64,000 nt of DNA, from the NCBI RefSeq assembly GCF_017873135.1, contig NZ_JAGGJV010000001.1, positions 806,001 through 870,000 of the forward strand. Direction: 5' to 3'. The translations under genes and the position numbers were made by a program. Within the stretch, counting starts at the first letter, position 1, and each line of letters opens with the position of its first letter. Under the pieces are notes generated by a model, which saw only the letters and a program-made list of their open reading frames with translations, did no database searches and had not been told where the DNA came from. Source of the stretch: Rhizobium herbae. Its GTDB lineage: Bacteria; Pseudomonadota; Alphaproteobacteria; Rhizobiales; Rhizobiaceae. Shown here in pieces: positions 17,118 to 27,251 of this stretch.

Positions 17118-18788
17118 ATGCCGTCTGCAGACCGCTCATCCATCCGCAATTGCCTGCCACGCGCGGGCGAGCTTTCCGTTGAAATGACCCGCTGGCCAAG
17201 CGTGACGGAGAGCGAGGGCGAAGCCGCTTTTTCCGGGCGCCTGATGGAATTGCTCGGCGCAACACCATATTTCCGGCAGCACCCCGAAAACCTGCTGGCG
17301 CTGGACAGCCATGGCGATCCGGCCCGGCAGAACGTGCTGGCGCTGGTGCGCGGCAACGGCCGGCGATGCCTGGTGCTGGCCGGACATTTCGATACCGTAT
17401 CGATCGCCAACTACGGTTCACTGGTCTCCCTTGCCTGCGAGCCGGAAGCCCTGACCATGGCGCTGATCGAGGAACTGTCGGAGAAGACGCGCAACCCGGC
17501 CGAAGACAAGGCGCTCGCCGATCTCATCAGCGGCGATTTTCTGGCCGGCCGGGGGCTGCTCGACATGAAGAGCGGCCTTGCAGCCGGCATCGTGGCGCTG
17601 GAGCGGTTCGCCGATCTCGACGAGCTGCCCGGCAACCTTTTGTTTGTCGCCACGCCGGATGAGGAAAACCGCTCGCGCGGCATGCGTGCCTTACGCGACG
17701 CCCTGCCGGCAATCGCCGAAAAATTCGACCTCGACATCATCGGCGGTATCAATCTCGATGCCAGTGGCGACGACGGCGACGGAGAGGAAGGCCGCGCCGT
17801 CTATCTCGGCTCCGTCGGAAAATTCTCGCCCTTCGCCTTGGTCGCCGGCCGGCCCACCCATGCCGGCTATGCCTTCAACGGCGTCAGCGCCCACCTGATC
17901 GGCGCCGAGATCATGCGAGCGGTCGAGACCAACAGCGCGCTCTGCGACGAAGCCCATGGCGAGCTTTCGCCAGCACCGGTCTGCCTGGAAGCCAAGGACG
18001 TTCGCTATGGCTACGAGGTGACGACGCCAGCGCATGTCTGGCTGTCGTTCAACTGGCTGACGCACCGCCGCACGCCGGAAGATGTTCTCGCTGAGTTTCG
18101 TGCGCTTGCCGCGACCGCCATGCGAACGGCGCTGGACACGCAGGCAAGCAACGCGAAGACTTTCTTTAAGCGGCAGGGCTCCGGCCATGCGGAAACGCAG
18201 GAGGGACAGGTTTTATCCTATGCCGAGTTGCGCGAACTGGCCGTCGCGCATGGCGGACAAGCCGCCGCCGACCGGCTGAAAGCGCTCGATCAATCCTTGT
18301 CCGGTGGCGAGGACCCGCTGTCGATCACCCGCCAGATCGTAACGGCAACACTGACGGAAGCAGGGCTTGAAGGTCCGCTGGTCATCGTCGGATTTTCCAC
18401 CCTGCACTATCCGCGCGTCCATCTGGACAGCGCCGGAGATCAGGGCCGCAGTTTTGAGCGCAATATGATGGCTGCCGCCGAAACATGCGCAAAGCGGCAC
18501 GGGACAAGCATCAAGGCGAAACAGTTCTTCGCGGGCATTTCGGATATGAGCTTCTTCGGGCATCGCCCAGGCGCCGGACAGACACAGCTTCTGTCCGACA
18601 ACACCCCCTGCGCAGCTTTTGTTGATAAGGCACCGGACGGGCTTCTGTCCTTTCCGGTGGTCAATATCGGGCCTTGGGGACGCGACTACCATCAGAAATG
18701 GGAGCGCGTTCACATGCCCTACACCTTCGAGGTGTTGCCCGACGTGATCTACGAGGCAGCTTTAACCTGCCTCGCGGGGGAAGGTTAA
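17118..18788 (+). CDS. RocB-like M20 family metallopeptidase
   Basis: A 556-residue protein resembling RocB, an M20 peptidase relative linked to arginine catabolism in Bacillus. Metal-site motifs: His in LAGHFDTV (about 95), Asp in GRGLLDMKSG, the Glu pair in TPDEENRSRG and the distal His in WERVHMPYTF. It likely hydrolyses an amide or peptide bond of an amino-acid derivative in the cytosol. The ATG at 17118 follows an AGGA site. Its 3' end overlaps the convergent aminotransferase by 4 bases (TTAA). The flanking Lrp regulator and aminotransferase point to amino-acid use. Confidence 0.82.
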   Translation: MPSADRSSIRNCLPRAGELSVEMTRWPSVTESEGEAAFSGRLMELLGATPYFRQHPENLLALDSHGDPARQNVLALVRGNGRRCLVLAGHFDTVSIANYGSLVSLACEPEALTMALIEELSEKTRNPAEDKALADLISGDFLAGRGLLDMKSGLAAGIVALERFADLDELPGNLLFVATPDEENRSRGMRALRDALPAIAEKFDLDIIGGINLDASGDDGDGEEGRAVYLGSVGKFSPFALVAGRPTHAGYAFNGVSAHLIGAEIMRAVETNSALCDEAHGELSPAPVCLEAKDVRYGYEVTTPAHVWLSFNWLTHRRTPEDVLAEFRALAATAMRTALDTQASNAKTFFKRQGSGHAETQEGQVLSYAELRELAVAHGGQAAADRLKALDQSLSGGEDPLSITRQIVTATLTEAGLEGPLVIVGFSTLHYPRVHLDSAGDQGRSFERNMMAAAETCAKRHGTSIKAKQFFAGISDMSFFGHRPGAGQTQLLSDNTPCAAFVDKAPDGLLSFPVVNIGPWGRDYHQKWERVHMPYTFEVLPDVIYEAALTCLAGEG

Positions 18789-20014
18789 GCGGCGATCGCT
18801 GCTGCCTCTTCGCGGATCAGCCCGCCGAGACGGGAAATCCCCTCCTCGATCATGCCTTCATTGGCACAGGAAAAGCTGACACGGCAGGTATTGGCGCCGG
18901 ACCCGTCGGCGAAGAAGGCCTTGCCCGGCACGAAGGCAACCTTGGCCGAGACCAGCGACTTCGCCAAAAGGTCCGCTCCGTCCATGCCGGCCGGCAGGGT
19001 CAGCCAGACGAACATGCCGCCTTCGGGTGCCTTCCAGCTGACGCCATCCGGCATGTATTTCGCCAACGCCGCCAGCATCGCATCGCGCCGCTTGCTGTAG
19101 ACGGCCTTGATCTTGGCAACCTGCGCATCAAAGCCACGCTCGGCGACATGGCAGATGGCCATCTGGTTGATGGTCGAGGAATGCAGGTCGGCTGCCTGCT
19201 TCATCAGCACCAGCTTGCGGATGATCGGCATGGCCGCAACCACGAAACCGACACGAAGGCCGGGCGCCAGAGTCTTGGAGAAACTGCCGCAATAGATCGT
19301 ACGGGCTTCGTTGATCGAGCCCTTGCGGGCGATCTCAAGCGCCAGGATCGGCGGCACCGCTTCGCCGTCATAGCGCAGCGACTGATAGGCGGCGTCCTCG
19401 ATGAGGGCGATGTCGAGTTCCTCGGCAAGGTCCAGGACCTTTTCACGCGCGGCGAGATCCAGCGTTTCGCCGGTCGGATTGGCGAACTCGGCTGACATAT
19501 AGGCGAATTTCACCCGGCCTCCCGCTTCAGCGGCGGCATCGCGGTAGGCCTGCGGCGTGCGGTTGCCGGACGGCGACAGCTGGTCGTAGGACGGCTCATA
19601 GGCGTTGAATGCCTGCAGCGCGCCAAGATAGGTCGGCCAGGTGACCAGCGCCGTATCGTTGGGCGACAGGAACAGCTTGCCGAGATAATCGAGCGCCTGC
19701 TGCGAGCCGGACGTGATCAGGATGTTGTCTGGTTCACACGGGATTCCAATGGCGCCCATGCGGCCGGCAAGCCATTCGCGCAGCGGCAGGTAGCCTTCGC
19801 TGACGGAATATTGAAGTGCTGCGCTGACGGTCGGACCGCCGAAAATGTCGGCATAGGCCGTCTTGAATTCTTCATCCGGAAACAGCGCCGGGTCCGGAAT
19901 GCCACCGGCAAAGGAAATGATGTCCGGACGGTCGAGCAATTTCAACAGTTCGCGAATTTCAGAGGCACGCATCCGCGAAGACCGCGTTGCGAAGATATTT
20001 TCCCAATCCAGCAT
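18785..20014 (-). CDS. PLP-dependent aminotransferase, class I/II (2-aminoadipate type)
   Basis: A 409-residue fold-type I aminotransferase. The PLP-binding lysine lies in the motif YCGSFSKTLAPGLRVGF (about 237-253). Other conserved pieces are FAGGIPDPALFP at the N-terminus, SGSQQALDYLGKLF, the Asn in SAEFANPTGET and the Asp in ALIEDAAYQSLRY. It is the subtype related to 2-aminoadipate aminotransferase/LysN and to MocR catalytic domains, without a DNA-binding head. It probably transaminates an amino acid in a pathway shared with the neighbouring RocB-like gene. The exact substrate is not evident. Confidence 0.88.
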   Translation of the reverse strand: MLDWENIFATRSSRMRASEIRELLKLLDRPDIISFAGGIPDPALFPDEEFKTAYADIFGGPTVSAALQYSVSEGYLPLREWLAGRMGAIGIPCEPDNILITSGSQQALDYLGKLFLSPNDTALVTWPTYLGALQAFNAYEPSYDQLSPSGNRTPQAYRDAAAEAGGRVKFAYMSAEFANPTGETLDLAAREKVLDLAEELDIALIEDAAYQSLRYDGEAVPPILALEIARKGSINEARTIYCGSFSKTLAPGLRVGFVVAAMPIIRKLVLMKQAADLHSSTINQMAICHVAERGFDAQVAKIKAVYSKRRDAMLAALAKYMPDGVSWKAPEGGMFVWLTLPAGMDGADLLAKSLVSAKVAFVPGKAFFADGSGANTCRVSFSCANEGMIEEGISRLGGLIREEAAAIAA

Positions 20015-20115
20015 GAAGGTTTCCTCAGATTATGCTTTTTCCGCAGCACATCACGCCGCGTTTATTAAGTCAACAATGCTGACCTATATTTTGGCTCGCG
20101 GATGCATTTTCTGCA

Positions 20116-20751
20116 TCATTTCCCGGGTGGCAACAGCTGCAGCCGTTTAACGACCGCCTCGCCCAAACTATTCCGCGTATAATGCACAAGCAACTGCTTG
20201 CCCTGCGTCAGAGTAATATCCTCTTCCGAATGTCCACGGCGCAGCCATATCCCGTCGAGCATCGCGGCAAATCCGAGAACGAAAAGACCGATATCCTCGC
20301 GGCTCACCGCCGGCGTCAGTGCCGACGCGAGGTTCGAATGAAGCCGCCGGTAGAACAGCCGCTGCAGCCGCGCATAGCGCTCGTTATGCGCGGCCTCGGC
20401 ATAAAAGGAGACCCAGGCATTGGCCGTATTACGCTCGAAGCGAGTCTCGGGGAAATTGCCGTCGATGACGGCGAGGATCCGCTCCCAGCGCGTGCGCGCA
20501 GCCCGCAGCCGCATGACCACTTCATCCATGAGGATGCGGTTCGCATGGCGAACCATTTCGAACAGAACCTCATCCTTGTCCTTGAAGTAATAGGTGAGAA
20601 TGCCCTGCGACATGCCCGCCTCGTGGCATATCCGCGTGGTCGTCAACCCTTTCAATCCATCCTTGATGAATATCCGGTGCGCCGCCTCGATCAGTTCGAT
20701 CCGGCGAATTTCCTCGATGCGTTTCTTCTGTTTTTTCGGTCGCGCGCTCAT
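20116..20751 (-). CDS. TetR family regulator, BetI-like
   Basis: A 211-residue repressor. The N-terminal helix-turn-helix spans residues about 18-62 (IELIEAAHRIFIKDGLKGLTTT ... GILTYYFKDKDEVLFEMV). The C-terminal half has the BetI-like stretch NAWVSFYAEAAHNERYARLQRLFYRRLHSNLASAL. BetI proteins respond to choline in betaine metabolism. This gene is divergent from an orphan ChoX-type choline-binding protein, which fits choline or quaternary-amine control. An 8-bp inverted repeat in the shared promoter is a candidate operator. Confidence 0.85.
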   Translation of the reverse strand: MSARPKKQKKRIEEIRRIELIEAAHRIFIKDGLKGLTTTRICHEAGMSQGILTYYFKDKDEVLFEMVRHANRILMDEVVMRLRAARTRWERILAVIDGNFPETRFERNTANAWVSFYAEAAHNERYARLQRLFYRRLHSNLASALTPAVSREDIGLFVLGFAAMLDGIWLRRGHSEEDITLTQGKQLLVHYTRNSLGEAVVKRLQLLPPGK

Positions 20752-20772
20752 GTCGCTTCAATATCTGAAAAG

Positions 20773-20829
20773 TTTTTTGTACGCTCTAACAAATTTTTAT
20801 TTTGACAAAAAATACTGATGACCTATCGT
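20773..20829 (+). promoter_or_regulatory. promoter and inverted-repeat operator upstream of choX-like gene
   Basis: TTGACA (20802-20807), a 16-base spacer and TATCGT (20824-20829) make a good sigma-70 promoter for the binding-protein gene. TTTTTTGT (20773-20780) and ACAAAAAA (20805-20812) form an 8-bp inverted repeat that overlaps the -35 element, so a repressor there would block transcription. The divergent BetI-like protein is the likely ligand, by position only. Confidence 0.5.
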
Positions 20830-20858
20830 TTCCGCAATTCAAAAAAAGGGGAATGGAT

Positions 20859-21800
20859 ATGAACGCATGCAAGTTTGCCCTCGCCGCGCTCGGTGTGACC
20901 CTGTTGCCGTTTTCAACGCATGCCGCCGACGCGGAAAGCTGCCGTGCGGTGCGCATGTCGGATCTCGGCTGGACGGACATCGCGCTGACCAACACGACAG
21001 CCGCCGTCATCATGACGGCACTCGGCTATCAGCCCACCCAGACGCTGATTGGCCTCAATGTCACCTATGAAATGCTCAAGGACAAACAGCTCGATATCTT
21101 CCTCGGCAACTGGCGTCCGGTCCAGGACGAACAGTTCAAGGCCTATTTCGACGACAAGTCGGTCGAGCCGCTGGCGACCAACCTCGAAGGCGCCAAGTTC
21201 ACTCTTGCCGTTCCGAAATACGTCGCCGACGCAGGGGTGAAATCCTACGACGATCTGGCTGCCCATGCCGACAAGTTCGATAAAAAGATTTACGGCATCG
21301 AGCCCGGCTCGAACCAGCCCTTGCTGGACATGATCACGGCCGGCAATCACCAGCTCACCGGCTGGGAGGTCGTGGAATCGAGCGAAGCGGCGATGCTGAT
21401 GCAGGTCGCCAAGACGACGAAAACAAAGGACTGGGTGGTGTTCCTCGGCTGGGAACCGCACCCGATGAACCTGATGTACGACCTCACCTACCTTTCCGGC
21501 GGTGACAAGGAATACGGCCCGAATTTCGGCGGCGCGACGGTGCGCACGATCGCCCGTGGCGGTTACGCAGCGGAATGCCCGAATGCGGCCAAGCTGTTCA
21601 GCAATCTGGTTTTCGACCTGAAATACGAGAATATCGGCATGGACATGATTTCGAACAAGGGACTGTCGGCCGAAGACGCTGCCAAACAGATGATGAAGGA
21701 CAACCCGGAAAAGCTGGATGGCTGGCTTGACGGCGTCACCACCTTCGACGGCGCGCCCGCCCTTCCTGCTGTTCAGGCAACGCTGGGCATCCATCCGTGA
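20859..21800 (+). CDS. ChoX-like choline/betaine-family periplasmic binding protein
   Basis: A 313-residue exported binding protein of the glycine betaine/choline (OpuAC/ChoX) family. The signal peptide ends at THA/ADAESC. Aromatic residues that in ChoX form the cage around the quaternary ammonium appear in LGWTDIA, GNWRPVQ, YGIEPGSN and LGWEPHPMN. I start at the second of two close ATGs (20859) because AAAGGGGA is then at normal spacing. No permease or ATPase gene accompanies it. It is followed by an alcohol dehydrogenase gene that it touches or nearly touches. Confidence 0.85.
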   Translation: MNACKFALAALGVTLLPFSTHAADAESCRAVRMSDLGWTDIALTNTTAAVIMTALGYQPTQTLIGLNVTYEMLKDKQLDIFLGNWRPVQDEQFKAYFDDKSVEPLATNLEGAKFTLAVPKYVADAGVKSYDDLAAHADKFDKKIYGIEPGSNQPLLDMITAGNHQLTGWEVVESSEAAMLMQVAKTTKTKDWVVFLGWEPHPMNLMYDLTYLSGGDKEYGPNFGGATVRTIARGGYAAECPNAAKLFSNLVFDLKYENIGMDMISNKGLSAEDAAKQMMKDNPEKLDGWLDGVTTFDGAPALPAVQATLGIHP

Positions 21801-21817
21801 GCCTCATTCAGGAATTC

Positions 21818-22828
21818 ATGAACGCGGCCGTGCTTGAGACCTATGATGCCCCGCTGCAACAGCGCCGGGTTCCCGTCCCCAAGCCCGGCCCCAGCCAGAT
21901 CCTCGTCAAGCTGAAGGCATGCGGCGTCTGCCATTCGGATGTCCATATCTGGAAGGGGCACATCCGCCCGCCGTCCGACCCCGCCCCCTTCATCCTCGGT
22001 CACGAGGGCGTCGGCACGGTCGTCGCGCTGGGTCCCGATGTGACCGGCTGGAAGGTCGGCGCCAGTGCTGGCGTTCCCTGGATCCACGACACCTGCTGCC
22101 ATTGCGACGAATGCAATGACGGCATGGAATCCTTCTGCCAGAACCAGCGGGCGCACGGGTTGAACGTGCCGGGTGCTTTCGCCGAATATGTGCTGGCGGA
22201 CGCCGCCTTTGCCGTGCCGCTGCCGGATGGTCTCGACCCCGTAGCGCTGGCGCCGATCATGTGCGCCGGCGTCACTGCCTATGGCGCCGTCAAGCGCTCC
22301 GGCTTGCGTGCAGGCGAAACCTGCGCCATTTTCGGCTGCGGCGGACTAGGCCTCTATGCCGTCCAGATTGCCGCGCGGCTGGGTGCGCGCGTCATCGCCA
22401 TCGATCGCGATCCCGCCAAGCTCGAACTCGCCCGCCGGTACGGTGCCGCCGAAACACTCGTGGCGGACGGCAAGCTGGCGGAGACTGTGAGCGCGGAAAT
22501 CTACAAGAGCCACGTCTGCATCAACTTTGCGCCGACCGCCGCCACCTGGGCGCCGATGATAGCCGCCATTAGACCCCGGGGCCGCATCGTCGCCGCGGCG
22601 CTGGTGCCGGACCCTGTGCCCGTCAGTCAGGAATGGCTGACCGGAACAGGGGTCGTTATCACCGGAACGAGCGTGGGAACGCGCGCTGAAATGCGCGAGG
22701 TGGTCGAAATGCACGCGGAAAAAGCGCTGGAAAATGACATCGTGCCGATCACGCTCGATCGCGTTTCGCACGCGCTGAGCGAACTGGACCAGGGCAAGGC
22801 CGCCGGCCGCTTCGTCATCGCCTTCTGA
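21818..22828 (+). CDS. zinc-dependent alcohol dehydrogenase
   Basis: A 336-residue medium-chain dehydrogenase. The catalytic zinc ligands are Cys in ACGVCHSDVH and His in LGHEGVGTV. The four-cysteine structural zinc loop is CCHCDECNDGMESFC. The NAD-binding Rossmann motif is GCGGLGLYAVQ with acidic IAIDRD. I start at ATG 21818, where family members begin (MNAAVLETYDAP). A GTG at 21797 that overlaps the upstream stop is an alternative. Co-transcribed with the ChoX-like gene, so it may oxidise a choline-related or other amino alcohol, which is inference. Confidence 0.85.
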   Translation: MNAAVLETYDAPLQQRRVPVPKPGPSQILVKLKACGVCHSDVHIWKGHIRPPSDPAPFILGHEGVGTVVALGPDVTGWKVGASAGVPWIHDTCCHCDECNDGMESFCQNQRAHGLNVPGAFAEYVLADAAFAVPLPDGLDPVALAPIMCAGVTAYGAVKRSGLRAGETCAIFGCGGLGLYAVQIAARLGARVIAIDRDPAKLELARRYGAAETLVADGKLAETVSAEIYKSHVCINFAPTAATWAPMIAAIRPRGRIVAAALVPDPVPVSQEWLTGTGVVITGTSVGTRAEMREVVEMHAEKALENDIVPITLDRVSHALSELDQGKAAGRFVIAF

Positions 22829-22868
22829 TGTCCGCCTCCGAAACCTCGACGGTTCCGGAAACCGGGTG

Positions 22869-22970
22869 TCATGCCTCGTGGTGGCCGAACAGGCTCAAGC
22901 CCACCAGAAGCACGATGGCACCCAGGATGAAGGCGTCGAACAGGGCGAAGTGATAGAAGAATGTTGTCAC
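22869..22970 (-). CDS. 33-aa membrane peptide
   Basis: A tiny frame beginning GTG, with AGGAGG at 22979-22984 exactly eight bases before it. The peptide is about two-thirds hydrophobic (FFYHFALFDAFILGAIVLLVG ... ending HHEA), a single transmembrane span. It stands alone between the ends of the alcohol dehydrogenase and ilvC genes. The perfect ribosome-binding site and membrane composition argue against chance. The fold resembles tiny respiratory or transporter accessory peptides, but no function can be assigned. Confidence 0.5.
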   Translation of the reverse strand: MTTFFYHFALFDAFILGAIVLLVGLSLFGHHEA

Positions 22971-23050
22971 TGCAGTATCCTCCTGACGAATAGAATACCG
23001 CAAAAGACGAAATATTCCAAATATTACAGCTGAAACTACGACAAAACGCG

Positions 23051-23078
23051 AAAGGCCGGAGATTTCTCTCCGGCCTTT
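23051..23078 (-). terminator. ilvC terminator
   Basis: A perfect 12-bp stem (AAAGGCCGGAGA / TCTCCGGCCTTT) with a 4-base loop, 48 bases past the ilvC stop. On the reverse strand it is followed by a T-rich stretch (CGCGTTTTG), consistent with intrinsic termination of ilvC. Confidence 0.75.
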
Positions 23079-23125
23079 CCAGTATTACGCAAATGCAAAA
23101 CGCTAATTTTGCCATGCAGCAAAGC

Positions 23126-24846
<1,721 letters not shown>

Positions 24847-24864
24847 AAATCATCTCCATTCACA

Positions 24865-24878
24865 GTACCGTACGGTAC
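24865..24878. promoter_or_regulatory. TetR operator candidate, 14-bp palindrome
   Basis: GTACCGTACGGTAC is a perfect palindrome just upstream of the TTG-initiated TetR gene. TetR repressors commonly bind such symmetric sites near their own start. It may also affect the divergent secreted-protein gene at 25131. Confidence 0.6.
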
Positions 24879-25130
24879 GGTTCGCCGCTTATGCCGCAAA
24901 GTCATGGAGCGGTCAAGCGCGAAGATGCGCGGGAAATCGATATTTTTCCTATGGCGCCTTCAGCGAATAAATCGCCGCCCGGAGACGTCAAGGAATTGCG
25001 GAGAAAAACCAAGGACGTCGTGAAAATCACCCCCAAAATGGACAGTGTTTCTCTCGCTCGGCCGTTCCGCTTTCGGCCGGCTTCCGATACCTTCGCCTTT
25101 TCGACCACATCGCCCTGCGCTGGAGTCCTC

Positions 25131-25853
25131 ATGTTCCGCACGTACCTGTCCGCCGCCCTGCTGCTCCTGTCTCTCGACCTGCTTGCCGCTCATGCAGCTG
25201 CGCAATCGGACGACGACGTCTACAACCGGATAGAGGAGCTGCATGGCAATGCCGACACTTTCGAAGAGGCGTGGAACAGCCTGACGGAGGCCATGGGCAA
25301 CAGCGACGGTTCGGCTGTCGCAGCCCTCGGCGAATACCCGCTGCGTGTCAACGCCAATGGCGAAAGCTACGATATCAAGAATGCCCGTGACATGACCAAA
25401 CATTTCGATGCGCTGGTGCCGCAGGACACCCGCGATACGGTCGCCAACCAGGAATACAGCAGCCTGTTCGTCAATAGCGACGGCGTCATGCTGGCCGATG
25501 GCGCGGTCTGGATGGGCGCCGTCTGCGACAACGACGATTGCAGCAAGGCGCATTGGGCCATCACCAGCATCAACGCGACGGGTGTCGCGGCCTCGCCTGC
25601 ATCTGCTTCAGGCGATGCACCCTATGTCGGAACCTGGGACTGCGGCGTCGCCACCTTCAGCTTCACCAGGGACAGCTACGATTCCGGCGAGGACAAGCAG
25701 CCGATCCGCAAGGTGGAAAAAGAGGACGGAAATTATATCCTGTCGTTCGACAACGATTATCAGATCGGCCTGTCGAGCGTCACCGACACCTCAATGCAAT
25801 GGCTGTCGATGGCGAGCGGCGACATGTTCGACTGCAAGCGCGTCAAGCCCTGA
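25131..25853 (+). CDS. secreted hypothetical protein, 240 aa
   Basis: An exported protein with a signal peptide (LSAALLLLSLDLLAAHAAAQ, cleavage near AQSDDD). The mature part has two regions joined by a Ala/Ser/Gly linker (about 155-166). The first (DVYNRIEELHGNADTFEEAWNSL) resembles a periplasmic alpha/beta domain. The second (YVGTWDCGVATFSFTRDSYDSGEDKQPI) looks like a small beta-barrel with a Cys pair (WDC ... FDC). The ATG is chosen for its GGAG site and because the signal peptide starts there. Immediately followed by a DUF4087 gene, probably in one operon. Function unknown. Confidence 0.7.
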   Translation: MFRTYLSAALLLLSLDLLAAHAAAQSDDDVYNRIEELHGNADTFEEAWNSLTEAMGNSDGSAVAALGEYPLRVNANGESYDIKNARDMTKHFDALVPQDTRDTVANQEYSSLFVNSDGVMLADGAVWMGAVCDNDDCSKAHWAITSINATGVAASPASASGDAPYVGTWDCGVATFSFTRDSYDSGEDKQPIRKVEKEDGNYILSFDNDYQIGLSSVTDTSMQWLSMASGDMFDCKRVKP

Positions 25854-25886
25854 GCCCTTGGCAAGCCTCCCTTGAAGGAAAACCCG

Positions 25887-26246
25887 ATGAAACTCCGTAT
25901 TGCAGCGCTTGTCATTGCCGGCTTGGCCGCCTCGCCGCTCCTTGCGGCAGAAACACGGTGCGGCTGGCTTCAGAATCCCACCCCCGCCAACTGGTGGCTC
26001 GACGATGCCGACGGCAGCTGGACGATCATGTCGCAAGGCGCCGGCGAAGGTCCGCCGGGCATGGACCTGATCTCGGATATTTCCGAGCGCGATTACGTCA
26101 GAACCAACGGCAACTACGGCTACGCCTGCGCCTGCCTCTCGGTCGAGACCGACGAAAACGAGGAAGCCATCACCGAAATCCTGTCGTTCCGGCAGCTGCC
26201 ACTTTCGAAATGCGAAAACGACGGCAAGCTGTCCACACCGGAATAG
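25887..26246 (+). CDS. secreted DUF4087 protein
   Basis: A 119-residue exported protein. The signal peptide runs to LLAAETRCG. The mature part opens with TRCGWLQNPTPANWWLDDADGSWTI, the hallmark of DUF4087, and has two further cysteines (ACAC), so disulfides are likely in the periplasm. The ATG at 25887 has an AAGGA site. The gene follows the 240-aa secreted protein by 33 bases. Family function unknown. Confidence 0.85.
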   Translation: MKLRIAALVIAGLAASPLLAAETRCGWLQNPTPANWWLDDADGSWTIMSQGAGEGPPGMDLISDISERDYVRTNGNYGYACACLSVETDENEEAITEILSFRQLPLSKCENDGKLSTPE

Positions 26247-26249
26247 TAT

Positions 26250-27155
26250 TCAACCGACACGGCAGCGGTCGGCGAGGAAATCGAGAAACACCCGCACCCG
26301 CGCCGGCATAGGACCACCCTGGCCAAGGAAGATCGCGTGGACCTCCTCGCTGTCCGACGCCGTGAACGTCTCCAGCACCGGCACCAGTGCGCCGCGCGCA
26401 AAATCGTCCCGAACCTGAAAATCCGCGAGCCGAGCCAACCCGGCACCCGCAAGCGCAAGCTCCCGCAGCGCCTCCCCGTCGCTCGCCTGGATATTGCCGG
26501 TCGGCTTGATCGTCACGCCAACCTCATCGCTGATGAAAGGCCAGCCGCCGCTGGCACGGACATAGCTGGGGCCGAGCAGATTGTGGCCCGCCAGATCATC
26601 GGGATGTCGCGGCAAGCCCTTGCGTTCCAGATAGCCAGGTGCCGCAGCGATATGCATCTTCACCGTTCCGAGCTTGCGCGCCATCAGCGCCGAGCTTTTG
26701 AGCGGCCCGGCCCGCACCGCCACATCCGTGCGGTCTTCCAGCAGATCGACGACATGATCGGTCAGGGACAGGTCGAGCGACACATCGGGGAATATCGCGA
26801 TAAATTCCGGCACCGCCGGCAGCAGGATGTGCCGGCCGAACGGCACGTTGCAGCTGACGCGGATGCGGCCGCTCGGGCTGTCGGCGAAGGCAGCGGCACT
26901 TTCCGCCTCGTCGAGGTCCGCCAGTACCCGGACGCCATGTTCGTAGTAGCGGCAGCCTTCCGGGGTGAGTTGCAGCCTGCGGGTCGAGCGGTTGACCAGC
27001 CGCGCATTCAGCCGGCTTTCCAGCCGCGTCACCAGCTTACTGACCGCCGAAGGCGTCATAGCGAATTCGCGGGCGGCGGCCGAGAACCCGCCGAGATCGA
27101 CGACACGCACGAACACTTCCATCTCGCCGGAGCGATTGACATCCAGTCGCGCCAT
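26250..27155 (-). CDS. LysR family regulator
   Basis: A 301-residue regulator. Its winged helix (MEVFVRVVDLGGFSAAAREFAMTPSAVSKLVTRLESRL, residues 12-49) is of the oxidoreductase-linked LysR subgroup. The periplasmic-binding-like effector domain follows from about residue 90. It is divergent from the SDR gene at 27252, which it most likely controls. The stop lies 3 bases from the end of the convergent DUF4087 gene. Confidence 0.9.
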   Translation of the reverse strand: MARLDVNRSGEMEVFVRVVDLGGFSAAAREFAMTPSAVSKLVTRLESRLNARLVNRSTRRLQLTPEGCRYYEHGVRVLADLDEAESAAAFADSPSGRIRVSCNVPFGRHILLPAVPEFIAIFPDVSLDLSLTDHVVDLLEDRTDVAVRAGPLKSSALMARKLGTVKMHIAAAPGYLERKGLPRHPDDLAGHNLLGPSYVRASGGWPFISDEVGVTIKPTGNIQASDGEALRELALAGAGLARLADFQVRDDFARGALVPVLETFTASDSEEVHAIFLGQGGPMPARVRVFLDFLADRCRVG

Positions 27156-27222
27156 TGTGCTTTCACCTCACAAATCCTGTGCCTTGCCGCTGTCTAGTTC
27201 TCAAATCGGCGCGCGTCCATAT

Positions 27223-27242
27223 CTGATGCATCGGCACATCAG
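27223..27242. promoter_or_regulatory. inverted repeat between LysR and SDR genes
   Basis: CTGATG (27223-27228) and CATCAG (27237-27242) form a 6-bp dyad with an 8-base gap that runs into the ribosome-binding site of the SDR gene. A LysR dimer could use it, but the site is short and the gap unlike the usual T-N11-A. Low confidence. Confidence 0.3.
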
Positions 27243-27251
27243 GAGACTGTC

